This document shows positions 28,220-36,777 of a stretch of DNA of 64,000 bases, one piece after another. Each line of letters opens with the position of its first letter. Positions within the stretch are counted from its first letter, which is position 1. A program made the position numbers and the translations under genes. The stretch covers positions 1 through 64,000 of the forward strand of contig CACZBD010000001.1 of assembly GCA_902779305.1 (NCBI GenBank), written 5' to 3'. The notes beneath the pieces were generated by a model that made no database searches, was not told the origin of the DNA, and saw only the letters and a program-made list of their open reading frames with translations. The DNA comes from an uncultured Lachnospiraceae bacterium. GTDB taxonomy: Bacteria; Bacillota; Clostridia; Lachnospirales; Lachnospiraceae.

Positions 28220-29599
28220 ATGACGGAATGGATCGCCATAGTGGATGATGATCCCTTAAACTTAAGAACGGCAAGCCTGATCCTCGGAAAAAACGGGATG
28301 CGCGTTACGGCACTGCATGCGGGGCAGGCGCTTCTTGACTGGATTGGCAAAGACCATACGCCGGATCTGATCCTGCTTGACATCATGATGCCTCAGATGG
28401 ACGGCTTTGAGACCTTAAAGAGGCTGCGCAGGATCGAGGAGGAAAACGCCATGGAACCCACACCGGTCATTTTCCTGACCGGGGATTCGGATGCCGAGAT
28501 CGAGACCAAAGGGCTTTCCGCGGGCGCGCTTGACTTTATCCGGAAACCGTTTGAGGCAAATGCCCTTGTGCACAGGGTCCGCAACATTGTCAGCCAGTCC
28601 GAGCGTATGAAGAAACTGGCGATCGACTCAAGGATCGACAAAATGACGGGCTTTCTCAACAAGACCGTTGCAACGGAAACGGTCAGTGAACTCTGCAGAA
28701 CGCTGCAGGGCGTGCTGATCGTCTGCGATCTGGACTGTTTCAAACTGATCAACGATCTCTACGGACATGATGTGGGAGACAGGATCCTGATTGCTTTTGC
28801 GGATGCGGTCAGAAACGCGCAGACGGACGAGGATGTTCTCGGAAGGATCGGCGGCGACGAGTTTATGATCTTTACAAGAAGTCTGAAGGATGCGGACAGC
28901 GTGCGCGTATTTGTAGAGGAATTGAACAGAGCGCTTGTAAAGAAGGCGGAGGAACTGACGGGGGAGAACGTAAGAGTGGGGCTCGGCGTATCCGCCGGCT
29001 GCATCATGGTGCCGCATGGAAACAAGGAATATCATGAACTGTTCAAACTCGCGGATATGGCGCTCTATCATGTGAAACAGAACGGAAAACACGGCTGTGC
29101 CTTTGCGGAGGATCTGAACCTGCAGCCGGAAGATGACATCGTTGCGGATGACATGCAATCCATCAGCATGGCGCTTGCGGAACGTGAGGAACTCAGTCAT
29201 GCCATGTGGATCGGAGAAGATGCCTTCCGGGAGATCTACCGCTTTATGATGCGCTATATCCAAAGCTATAACGGTGTCGCTTACAAAGTGCTGTTTACCC
29301 TGATCCCGCGGGAAGACGGGAAAGCAGATGCGGACGAGATGTCCAATGCCTGTTTTGAGTTCGGAAAGATCCTGCAGAACACGCTCAGAAAGAGCGATAT
29401 CATGATGCAGATCGGCGCGAACCGGTTCTTCCTGCTGCTTCCGGAACTGGAAGAGCAGTATGCCGGTAACGTGATGGACAGGATCCGGCAGATCTGGCAG
29501 AATGCAAAATACGCGGACCGGGTGAATTTCACATACGAATTAAAGAGCGTCGGACCGGATCACGAATCCGGATTAAGACGCAGGGATGACGGACTGTAG
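28220..29599 (+). CDS. Response regulator diguanylate cyclase (REC-GGDEF) with second degenerate GGDEF
   Basis: Residues 1-125 are a receiver (IVDDDPLNL, LILLDIMMPQMDG). Residues ~140-300 are a GGDEF domain with intact GRIGGDEF; the inhibitory RxxD site is absent (TDED occupies that position). The last ~140 residues look like a second, inactive GGDEF domain in which the signature reads QIGANRFFLLLPE. Diguanylate cyclases make c-di-GMP from two GTP. ATG 28220 is chosen because GGAG lies 6 nt upstream; an upstream TTG is in frame but unsupported. It is the last gene of the run beginning at 19186, and its 3' end overlaps the convergent DHH gene by 40 bp. Confidence 0.9.
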   Translation: MTEWIAIVDDDPLNLRTASLILGKNGMRVTALHAGQALLDWIGKDHTPDLILLDIMMPQMDGFETLKRLRRIEEENAMEPTPVIFLTGDSDAEIETKGLSAGALDFIRKPFEANALVHRVRNIVSQSERMKKLAIDSRIDKMTGFLNKTVATETVSELCRTLQGVLIVCDLDCFKLINDLYGHDVGDRILIAFADAVRNAQTDEDVLGRIGGDEFMIFTRSLKDADSVRVFVEELNRALVKKAEELTGENVRVGLGVSAGCIMVPHGNKEYHELFKLADMALYHVKQNGKHGCAFAEDLNLQPEDDIVADDMQSISMALAEREELSHAMWIGEDAFREIYRFMMRYIQSYNGVAYKVLFTLIPREDGKADADEMSNACFEFGKILQNTLRKSDIMMQIGANRFFLLLPELEEQYAGNVMDRIRQIWQNAKYADRVNFTYELKSVGPDHESGLRRRDDGL

Positions 29600-31086
29600 A
29601 GCCTGTCAAACAGGTGATTTTTGATCACATAGATGTCGTGTGGATCATCCTCACGATAAGCGATATAGTCTCCGGGTTCTCCGGAATAGTATTTTTCCTC
29701 ATCCCAGGCCGTGAACAGTTTAACGTAACTTGTAAGCTGTTTTGCATAGATCGCGCTCTGCCCGGTCGAAATGACGGCGGAGGCGTATGGCAGGACCTGT
29801 TTTTTCTCATTGGTCTGGATATTCCGGATGCTCGGCGCATATTCAAAAGAGCCGCTGTAGGCATGCCCGAGTTTCCGGTAGCTTTTTTTGAAAGTTTCTT
29901 TTGTGATCGGATACACTTCTCCTTCGATCCCGATCATCATACAGGTATTCTTCTCGACGCGGACCTGCACATCCCCTTCGAGCGTACGGATCTCAACAAT
30001 ACTACCCTCCTCGAAAACATCCGTCAGTTTGACCATTCCCATTTCCTGCGGCAGTTTCTGATAGCGTTTCATGCCTGCAGGGTCCAAAACGGTCTTTTGC
30101 GCGTATATGATCTCATACTTGTCAAAATAAGCCGAGATCCGGTCCAAAAAGAGTTTTCTCACGCATCCGTTCAGATTGCCTGCAGAGTCTGATTCCAGCT
30201 TCTCCGGGCGGATCGTGCCGCCGGCTTTATACAGATGACCGCCGCCACCGCCGATGCCTTCCGCGATAAAGGATGCCAGTTCGTTGGCATGCACTTCCTT
30301 GATGCAGCTTCTGACGGAGAATTTGATCTCGTTGCCCGTCACATAATAGGCCACGCAGACATCCACGCCCTCGGTTTCCAAGGAAAAATCACTGATCACG
30401 CCGAGGATGTTCGGATCGCAGGGTTCTGCCTGCAGGATCAGATATTTGTCGGTCTCGTGGTAATCATATCCTAAGATCGCCTTGCCGGTGATCTTTAATT
30501 CGTTTAGGGAAATGTTGGAATTGTTCATTTTGGCGATCAGCGTCTTATAGACATCGAGGTCTTCAAGCATATCCCGGTCCAAAGGGTGGGAGAGTTCCGC
30601 AAGACGGTTGGTGTCCGTATATAAGCCGTAATAGAGCGCCGTTGAAAGCAGCGGGTCTTCGCGGAACGAATAACCTTCTTCCCGCATCATATCCCAGACG
30701 ATCGTGGAGGCGCTTCCCAAATTGCTCCTGATCTCGGATAAGGGAGACTGCGGAACAGTCAGCTGGTGATGATCGATCATGGCAACCTGCGAAGCCTTTG
30801 TCAGGGTGACGTTCTTCTGCCCGTACTGACAGTCCACGGTGATCAGGAGCCCCTGCACTTCGGCAAGGTCCGGTTCATAACTGACCGGGACCTTCAGTTC
30901 GTCGAGCATGATCATTAAATTGCTCTTGCGGATCGGGTTGAGACCGCGGTAGATGAAGCGCACCTTTTTGTGATTGCTTTCAAAATAGCGGTAAAGCCCG
31001 TATCCGGAAGCCAGCGCATCCGCATCCGGATTGTCGTGACACTGGATCACGATGTCGTCAAATTGCAGAAGATCTTTCAGTTGCAT
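29560..31086 (-). CDS. DHH family phosphoesterase with extended C-terminus
   Basis: The 508-residue protein has the DHH superfamily motifs CHDNPDADALASGYGL (~res 16), VDCQYGQ, the namesake IDHHQ (~res 128) and STIVWDMM, plus a DHHA1-like region ending in GGGGGHLYKAGG (~res 275). Family members include NrnA oligoribonucleases and cyclic-dinucleotide phosphodiesterases. No membrane, PAS or GGDEF part is present, so it is not a GdpP. A C-terminal extension of ~190 residues with GDYIAYREDDPHDIYVI is not part of the core fold. Given the c-di-GMP genes around it, degradation of pGpG or nanoRNA is plausible but not shown. It is transcribed toward the cyclase gene and overlaps its end by 40 bp. Confidence 0.85.
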   Translation of the reverse strand: MQLKDLLQFDDIVIQCHDNPDADALASGYGLYRYFESNHKKVRFIYRGLNPIRKSNLMIMLDELKVPVSYEPDLAEVQGLLITVDCQYGQKNVTLTKASQVAMIDHHQLTVPQSPLSEIRSNLGSASTIVWDMMREEGYSFREDPLLSTALYYGLYTDTNRLAELSHPLDRDMLEDLDVYKTLIAKMNNSNISLNELKITGKAILGYDYHETDKYLILQAEPCDPNILGVISDFSLETEGVDVCVAYYVTGNEIKFSVRSCIKEVHANELASFIAEGIGGGGGHLYKAGGTIRPEKLESDSAGNLNGCVRKLFLDRISAYFDKYEIIYAQKTVLDPAGMKRYQKLPQEMGMVKLTDVFEEGSIVEIRTLEGDVQVRVEKNTCMMIGIEGEVYPITKETFKKSYRKLGHAYSGSFEYAPSIRNIQTNEKKQVLPYASAVISTGQSAIYAKQLTSYVKLFTAWDEEKYYSGEPGDYIAYREDDPHDIYVIKNHLFDRLYSPSSLRLNPDS

Positions 31087-31225
31087 GATACAATAATTCC
31101 CTTAATTGTTTTGTGATTTGCTTTGTGATGAAGGACCGTTTCGGCGTCTTTCATGCCGTGATTTTTACCGAACTGTCCGTCAACGGTTACATTGTATCAA
31201 AAAAGCCGTGTCCGCTCAAGTGTCC

Positions 31226-31254
31226 TTGCCCGATAGGCCAAACTGTGCTATTTT
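31226..31254 (+). promoter_or_regulatory. Possible promoter of the patatin gene
   Basis: TTGCCC (31226-31231), 17-bp spacer, TATTTT (31249-31254), preceded by TGTGC. About 30 bp before the chosen ATG. Confidence 0.45.
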
Positions 31255-31283
31255 ACAAGAAAAAAATAAGTAAGGGGAAGATC

Positions 31284-32231
31284 ATGAGCAAAAAAGAAAT
31301 GAAAGTTTACAAAGATCTGGACAAACTCCCAAAGGGAAGAGCGGATGAGAGCATCACCGAAGGCTGTTTGGTTCTGGAAGGCGGCGCCTGGAGAGGTCTG
31401 TATACGTTAGGTGTTTTGGACAGGCTGATGGAAGAGAACATCAATTTCAGGAAGACCGTCGGGATCTCCGCGGGAGCGCTCTCGGGGATCGGCTATCTTT
31501 CGGGACAGATCGGCTGGGCGGCTGAGATCGATCTGACCTACCGCCATGACCCCAATTACTGCGGCATCAAGGCGTTAGGCAGCGACCACGGGATCACCGG
31601 ATTCAGTTACCTCTTCCATGATATTTTAAAAGAGCATCCGCTTGATAAGCAGCGTTTGAAGACGACACCGAGGATCCTCGCGGTCGGGGCGACAAATATG
31701 CTGACCGGGCAGATCGAATACTTCGAGAAAGTCAACTGCAACTTCTTCCGTGCGGTCAGAGCAAGCGCCACGGTTCCCTATATTTCCAGACCGGTCGTGA
31801 TCGGCGGGATCCCATATCTCGACGGCGGTTGCAGCGTGCATATTCCCTATGATTATGCCCTGAAGCAGGGTGATGAGAAAGTCATGGTGGTCAAGACCAG
31901 AGAGCGGGAATTCAGGATAGAAGGAAAGAAGATGCTTGCCGCAAGGCGTATGTATAAGGATTATCCGGAGTTTGTCGCAAGTATCGAAAAGGCGGAGACG
32001 GATTTCAATGATGTGACCGAAGAACTCCTTAGGAAAGAACAGGAGGGAAAGGTCTTCCTGATGGCACCGTCCAAAGAGGTCACGGTGTCCCGTTTTGAAG
32101 GCGACATGGACAAACTCGGCGATCTTTACTGGCTCGGATATCATGACATGGAGGAAGCCATGCCACGTTTGAAAAAATATTTGCAAATACCGACTTTCGT
32201 CGGTATGCAAGATGTGGATGCGCATTTATAA
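31284..32231 (+). CDS. Patatin-like phospholipase
   Basis: Patatin-fold enzymes are Ser-Asp acyl hydrolases acting on lipids. The 315-residue protein has the oxyanion loop VLEGGAWRG (~res 29), the nucleophile elbow GISAGA (GxSxG, ~res 58) and the DGG catalytic aspartate (YLDGGCSVHIP, ~res 177). It has no signal peptide and is presumably cytosolic, like RssA/YjjU-type patatins. The start at 31284 has AAGGGGAAG just upstream; a longer frame from 31113 would run through the promoter. The next gene starts 53 bp downstream with its own ribosome site. Confidence 0.9.
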   Translation: MSKKEMKVYKDLDKLPKGRADESITEGCLVLEGGAWRGLYTLGVLDRLMEENINFRKTVGISAGALSGIGYLSGQIGWAAEIDLTYRHDPNYCGIKALGSDHGITGFSYLFHDILKEHPLDKQRLKTTPRILAVGATNMLTGQIEYFEKVNCNFFRAVRASATVPYISRPVVIGGIPYLDGGCSVHIPYDYALKQGDEKVMVVKTREREFRIEGKKMLAARRMYKDYPEFVASIEKAETDFNDVTEELLRKEQEGKVFLMAPSKEVTVSRFEGDMDKLGDLYWLGYHDMEEAMPRLKKYLQIPTFVGMQDVDAHL

Positions 32232-32284
32232 TGATATCAGTTTTGTGGATTTGTCTGATTTTTATGGAGAAGGAGCGTGTGAAA

Positions 32285-35200
32285 ATGAAAAGATTGATCC
32301 CGTTACTGTTATCATTTGTGCTGATCGCCGGAAGCGTTTTCCAAACGCCGGTATTCGCGGCATCCATTGACCAGCCGGCAGAAGTACCGGCCGTACAGGA
32401 GATCGAAACTGCGGAAGTTTTGGAAGAACCTGAGGAAGTACCCGTGGAAGAACCGGACGGATCCGCAGAAGAAGTTGCGGAAGGATCCGGGGAAGAATTC
32501 GTTGAGGAATCCGTGGAAGAGGACGGGTTCGTGGAAGAACCGGAGTTTTCAGAACCGGAAATTTCACCGGATGACTTTGCGGATGCAACGTTTTGGAACT
32601 ATGTCCTTGATCAGTTTGATGTAAATAGCGACGGCTGTCTTTCCACAGCCGAAGCGGATGCGGTCACATCGATCGATGTTTCCGCAATGGGAGTAACGGA
32701 CATTGGCGGGATTTTTCACTTTACAAATCTTGAAACGCTGAACTGTGCGGATAATGCGCTGGAAAGTCTGGATGTCAGCGCCAATACAAACTTATTGTAT
32801 CTTGACTGCCGGAACAACCGGATCACTTCGCTGAACCTTATTAACAACTCACTTCTGGAGACATTGGAATGCGATGGAAATCCGCTCACAGAGCTTGTTC
32901 TTGCCGAGGACAGCGCGCTGAAAGAAATTCCTGAACTGAATGGTGAACAGGAGTCTTTGGAAGCGGAAGAGGAAGCTGCAGATCCTGATGTTGCGGAGGT
33001 AGCAGAAGAAGCTGAAACGGAAGAAACGGAGCTTTTGGGTAGTGATCCCGAGGGCCCTTTGGCACTTTACTTGGACGGCACGTTTGTCGGTGATTATCAA
33101 AGTTTTGAGGAAGCATTCAAGCATCTCAGCGCAAACGGCGCCAATGAGATCCGCCTTTGGACGGATATTGAGGCACAGAAGTTCGTGCTTCCGACAAGGA
33201 TTGCAAATCTTACGATTAAGAGTAAGGACGGCGCAAAAAAAACGCTCTCGCTTTCGAAGATCAGGTCGCTTTCGCCCGCCTTTGATCTGACGATCGAAAA
33301 CGTAAGCATCATTAGCAGCGGCGTGACAACGTTTGCGATAAGCGCTAAGAGGGACCTCACTCTGAAAAACGTGAACTTCTCCCCGAGGGCAAACCTTTCT
33401 GTCGCCGCAGATCATACACTTTCTCTTTCCGGTGACTTTACCGGTAATATCGGCAAGGTCAGCGGCACAAAGACGTCTGAGCTTCAGGTTCAGGATAAGA
33501 TTTCCGTGGATGAGGTCGCGACCTTCCAAAGTGTTCAGGTAGCTCCCTCGTCACTGCTCAGGGTATCCGGCAAGGTGTCTGGTATTGGACTGCTGAATGG
33601 TGATCTTCATCTGGTCTCAGACGGCGAGACAGATACGGCTGTGATCAATAAAATCGAAACTGCTAACCTGATCCTTGAGTATGATAAGACGAAAAAATCA
33701 TTGTTATCCAAGGTGACCGTAACGGATGTAACCGTCTTTCTTAATGTCAAAGTAGTTGACTCTGATGACGAGTTTCAGCCTTCTGCGCTTCCTTCCGGGA
33801 TTCCTATCCTGACGGCCGGCAGCGAAAAGGAATTTGAGGTATATATCGACCCTTCAAATAAAGATACCGATGGGAATGATCTCACAGCATTCCGTTACAA
33901 TAAAGAGATCCGCGCGGAATGGGAGTCCGCATTGACACTGGAAGCAGATGGCGAATCCTTCGACTGTCCGAATTTAGAAGTAGCGTTCAAGAAACTCAGT
34001 CCGACCGGTTATAATGAGATTGTGCTTCACAAAGATTTTGCACCGGCCAAATTTGTACTTCCGACAGGGATCGAGGAACTTTCAATCAAGAGTGATTCTT
34101 ACAGAAGAAGCCTCACACTTCCGAAGATCAAAACTCTTGCGCCCTCATTTATTTTGCATCTTAAGAATGTGGACATTAAAAGTAGCGACGTGACAACGTT
34201 ATCGGTAAATGCCAAGAAAGATATTTATATTGAAGATGTGACCTTCTTAACACCCACGAATATCTCCGTCGCAGCCGGTGCGGCAATTACCATTTACGGA
34301 CAGAGTAATGGGATTGAAAAACTCTCCGGCACGAAAACATCTACTCTTGCCATTTGGGAAGATCAGTCTGTAAGTGAGATCGCAACCTTCAAAAGCGTCT
34401 GGATATCCGATTATCCTGCAGCAGAATTACGGGTTTCAAAAAAGGTATCCGGCATTGAATCTCTTCAAGGAAAACTTCGGATGCTTTCCGCCGACAAAGC
34501 CAGCAGCGCGGTGATAAATAAGGCTGAAGGCACCATTTCACTCGCATATGATAACGGCGCGGTAACCAAAGCAACGATAACGGGAATTCCCGGCTTATTG
34601 AAAATCGCGGTGTATGATGTTGGAACGGATACACTTTCCAAGCTCCCGTCCGGTACGCCCATCCTCACTGCGGGCAGCACAGACACAGAGGATTTCATAA
34701 ACCGTATTTCGTTAGATAACAGGGATCCTGCCAATCACCAGCTCAATGTGTACGCTTATAACAAGGAGATCCGCGCGGAGTTTTCGGGTGCGCTGACACT
34801 CAACGGTACGGACTATCCGAACTTTGAGAAGGCGTTCGAGAATCTTGTGGAAAATTCCGAAAATACGATCACGCTTCACACGGATCTCGCTCTGGCGAAA
34901 TTTGCCCTTCCGACGAAGAAGATCAAAAAACTCTCCATCATCGGCGACGGCACGCATGAATATGATAAGAGAAACATAACACTTCCGAAGGTGACATCTC
35001 TTGCGCCTTCATATGAGCTGCTTCTTAAGAAAGTATCTTTCTACAGCAACGGCGCATCCTCGTTTGCGATAAAAGCTAAGGATGATCTTGACTTTGAAAA
35101 TGTAGATTTCTTCCCGACCGCGAATATTTCTGTCCCCGCAGGTCACAGCATCACGCTTGCCGGCAACTACTGCACCGGTATCGGTAAGGTGTCCGGAACA

Positions 35201-36565
35201 AACCGTTCCTCGCTTATTGTTCAGGACGATGTTTTTGTGAACGAAGCAGCGAACTTCCAAAAAGTAAGTATCACAAACGGGAAAACGTTCCGTGTATTCG
35301 GCAAAGTGTCGGGTATTGATACGCTGGTAAAAGGCACACTCCAACTGAGCACCTCCGGAACTCCGACTGCTTCTGTTATAAAAACAGTCAATACTGCGAC
35401 ACTGATCCTTGATTATATTCCGGCTCAGCAAGCCTTATTATCCAAGGTGACCGTAACGGATGTAACGGGTACGCTTACAGTCAGGGCAGTGGATCATGCC
35501 GATGGAACTACTCTCTGCGCACTTCCGTCCGGGCTCCCCATCCTTACGGCTGGCAGTGCCAAAGATTTCACGGATAAGATCACGATCGTTAATAAAGATG
35601 TGGTGGATACCCATGCTCTTAAAGCATACAGGTATGGGAAAGAAATCCGGGCGGAATATGCGGGTGCGCTGACACTGTCGATCGGCGGCGTAAATGTCGA
35701 TTATCCGAATTTTGAAAAGGCATTTGAGCATCTTAGTCCTAATCAAATCAACAGGATTGAACTTCATACAGACCTTGCACCCACAACCTTCAAGCTTCCG
35801 ACAAAGATCGATTATCTTCATATCGAGAGCGATACCTCCGGCACGAAAAGAAAACTTACGCTCCCGAAGATCAAATCGCTCACACCGACGTTTTCTATGA
35901 CACTGACAGATATTGACCTTGAAAGCAGCGGCGTGTCAGAATTTGCGATCAACGCAAAGATGGGTATTAAAATAAGTAATACCACTTTTAGCCCTTTTGT
36001 AAGCATTTCGGGAGGGCCGGGCGTTAACGTAGATATCGGTAATCTTAACAATGGCGTCTATGGCATTGAAAATCTTTCCGGAACAAAGACAACCAAACTA
36101 TTTGTGTGTGATGATCTCGTTGTATATGGGGATATCAAGACATTTAGCGAGTTATCCGTGTGGACCGGAAGGACCCTAAAAGTCATGGGTAAGGTATCCG
36201 GCATTGAAGAACTCAACAAAGGATCCAATAATAAAGGAACCCTGTACCTGTCTTCAGCCGGTGAGACGGATACGGCAGTGATCAAGAACGTCGTTAATGA
36301 TACGACACTGATCCTTGATTATGATCCGGCGCGGCAAGCCTTATTGTCCAAGGTGACCGTAACGGATGTGAAGGGTACGCTTACGATCAAGGCATTGGAT
36401 GTGAATGACAGCTCGAAAGTTTCCGCACTCCCGTTAGGGCTTCCCATCCTGACGGCAGGCAGTACAAATGATTTCACGGATAAGATCACGATCGTTAATA
36501 AAGATGCGGATGACCATACGCTTACGGCACGCCGGCACGGTAAGGTAATAAAGGCAGAATATTAG
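32285..36565 (+). CDS. Large secreted protein with leucine-rich start and four ~290-residue repeats
   Basis: The 1426-residue protein begins with a signal peptide (RLIPLLLSFVLIAGSVFQTP, cleavage near AFA/AS) and an acidic E/V/P-rich stretch. A dockerin/EF-hand-like loop (DVNSDGCLSTAEAD, ~res 116) and about three short leucine-rich units follow (LETLNCADNALESLDVS). Then come four tandem repeats of about 290 residues starting near 33055, 33929, 34790 and 35666. Each has ALTL, a PNFEKAF-like helix, LPTKI, LTLPKI-SL-P, SGTKTS, KVSGIE, LLSKVTVTDV and LPSGLPILTAGS. The parallel-beta look suggests a stalk or solenoid. It ends right after repeat 4 with no LPXTG, SLH or membrane anchor. ATG 32285 follows AGGAG. 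Role unknown, probably extracellular. Confidence 0.85.
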   Translation: MKRLIPLLLSFVLIAGSVFQTPVFAASIDQPAEVPAVQEIETAEVLEEPEEVPVEEPDGSAEEVAEGSGEEFVEESVEEDGFVEEPEFSEPEISPDDFADATFWNYVLDQFDVNSDGCLSTAEADAVTSIDVSAMGVTDIGGIFHFTNLETLNCADNALESLDVSANTNLLYLDCRNNRITSLNLINNSLLETLECDGNPLTELVLAEDSALKEIPELNGEQESLEAEEEAADPDVAEVAEEAETEETELLGSDPEGPLALYLDGTFVGDYQSFEEAFKHLSANGANEIRLWTDIEAQKFVLPTRIANLTIKSKDGAKKTLSLSKIRSLSPAFDLTIENVSIISSGVTTFAISAKRDLTLKNVNFSPRANLSVAADHTLSLSGDFTGNIGKVSGTKTSELQVQDKISVDEVATFQSVQVAPSSLLRVSGKVSGIGLLNGDLHLVSDGETDTAVINKIETANLILEYDKTKKSLLSKVTVTDVTVFLNVKVVDSDDEFQPSALPSGIPILTAGSEKEFEVYIDPSNKDTDGNDLTAFRYNKEIRAEWESALTLEADGESFDCPNLEVAFKKLSPTGYNEIVLHKDFAPAKFVLPTGIEELSIKSDSYRRSLTLPKIKTLAPSFILHLKNVDIKSSDVTTLSVNAKKDIYIEDVTFLTPTNISVAAGAAITIYGQSNGIEKLSGTKTSTLAIWEDQSVSEIATFKSVWISDYPAAELRVSKKVSGIESLQGKLRMLSADKASSAVINKAEGTISLAYDNGAVTKATITGIPGLLKIAVYDVGTDTLSKLPSGTPILTAGSTDTEDFINRISLDNRDPANHQLNVYAYNKEIRAEFSGALTLNGTDYPNFEKAFENLVENSENTITLHTDLALAKFALPTKKIKKLSIIGDGTHEYDKRNITLPKVTSLAPSYELLLKKVSFYSNGASSFAIKAKDDLDFENVDFFPTANISVPAGHSITLAGNYCTGIGKVSGTNRSSLIVQDDVFVNEAANFQKVSITNGKTFRVFGKVSGIDTLVKGTLQLSTSGTPTASVIKTVNTATLILDYIPAQQALLSKVTVTDVTGTLTVRAVDHADGTTLCALPSGLPILTAGSAKDFTDKITIVNKDVVDTHALKAYRYGKEIRAEYAGALTLSIGGVNVDYPNFEKAFEHLSPNQINRIELHTDLAPTTFKLPTKIDYLHIESDTSGTKRKLTLPKIKSLTPTFSMTLTDIDLESSGVSEFAINAKMGIKISNTTFSPFVSISGGPGVNVDIGNLNNGVYGIENLSGTKTTKLFVCDDLVVYGDIKTFSELSVWTGRTLKVMGKVSGIEELNKGSNNKGTLYLSSAGETDTAVIKNVVNDTTLILDYDPARQALLSKVTVTDVKGTLTIKALDVNDSSKVSALPLGLPILTAGSTNDFTDKITIVNKDADDHTLTARRHGKVIKAEY

Positions 36566-36641
36566 TAGGCAGTGTTTCTGGTAACAGTAATGGCCGGTTC
36601 GGACAAGATCCGGAAACCGCGCAGCGCATATCAGAAAAATC

Positions 36642-36708
36642 TTTGCATTAAGAATGATCTGTAATATAATACATAAGGGGGTTCCAAGGTATCGGAATCT
36701 CCTTATGT
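36642..36708 (+). promoter_or_regulatory. Promoter and stem-loop before the EAL operon
   Basis: TTTGCA (36642-36647), 17-bp spacer, TATAAT (36665-36670). A stem-loop follows: ACATAAGG (36671-36678) pairs with CCTTATGT (36701-36708), with an inner GTTCC/GGAAT pairing. There is no T-tract, so it looks like 5' mRNA structure rather than a terminator. The remaining gap back to 36566 shows nothing recognisable. Confidence 0.5.
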
Positions 36709-36777
36709 GTATTTAAGAGAAGAAATTGCTGTTGGTGATTTTCACAAAAAAACCTTTTGTTTGGAAAGGTGGGGCGC

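Noticed and set aside
29560-31086. GdpP-type c-di-AMP phosphodiesterase
   Set aside because: The DHH protein lacks the membrane helices, PAS and degenerate GGDEF domain of GdpP.
32285-36565. CRISPR-like or satellite array suggested by recurring blocks
   Set aside because: The recurring blocks are in frame and encode repeated protein modules of ~290 residues.
36566-36777. c-di-GMP riboswitch upstream of the EAL operon
   Set aside because: Only a simple stem-loop is present; the conserved GEMM core sequences are not seen.
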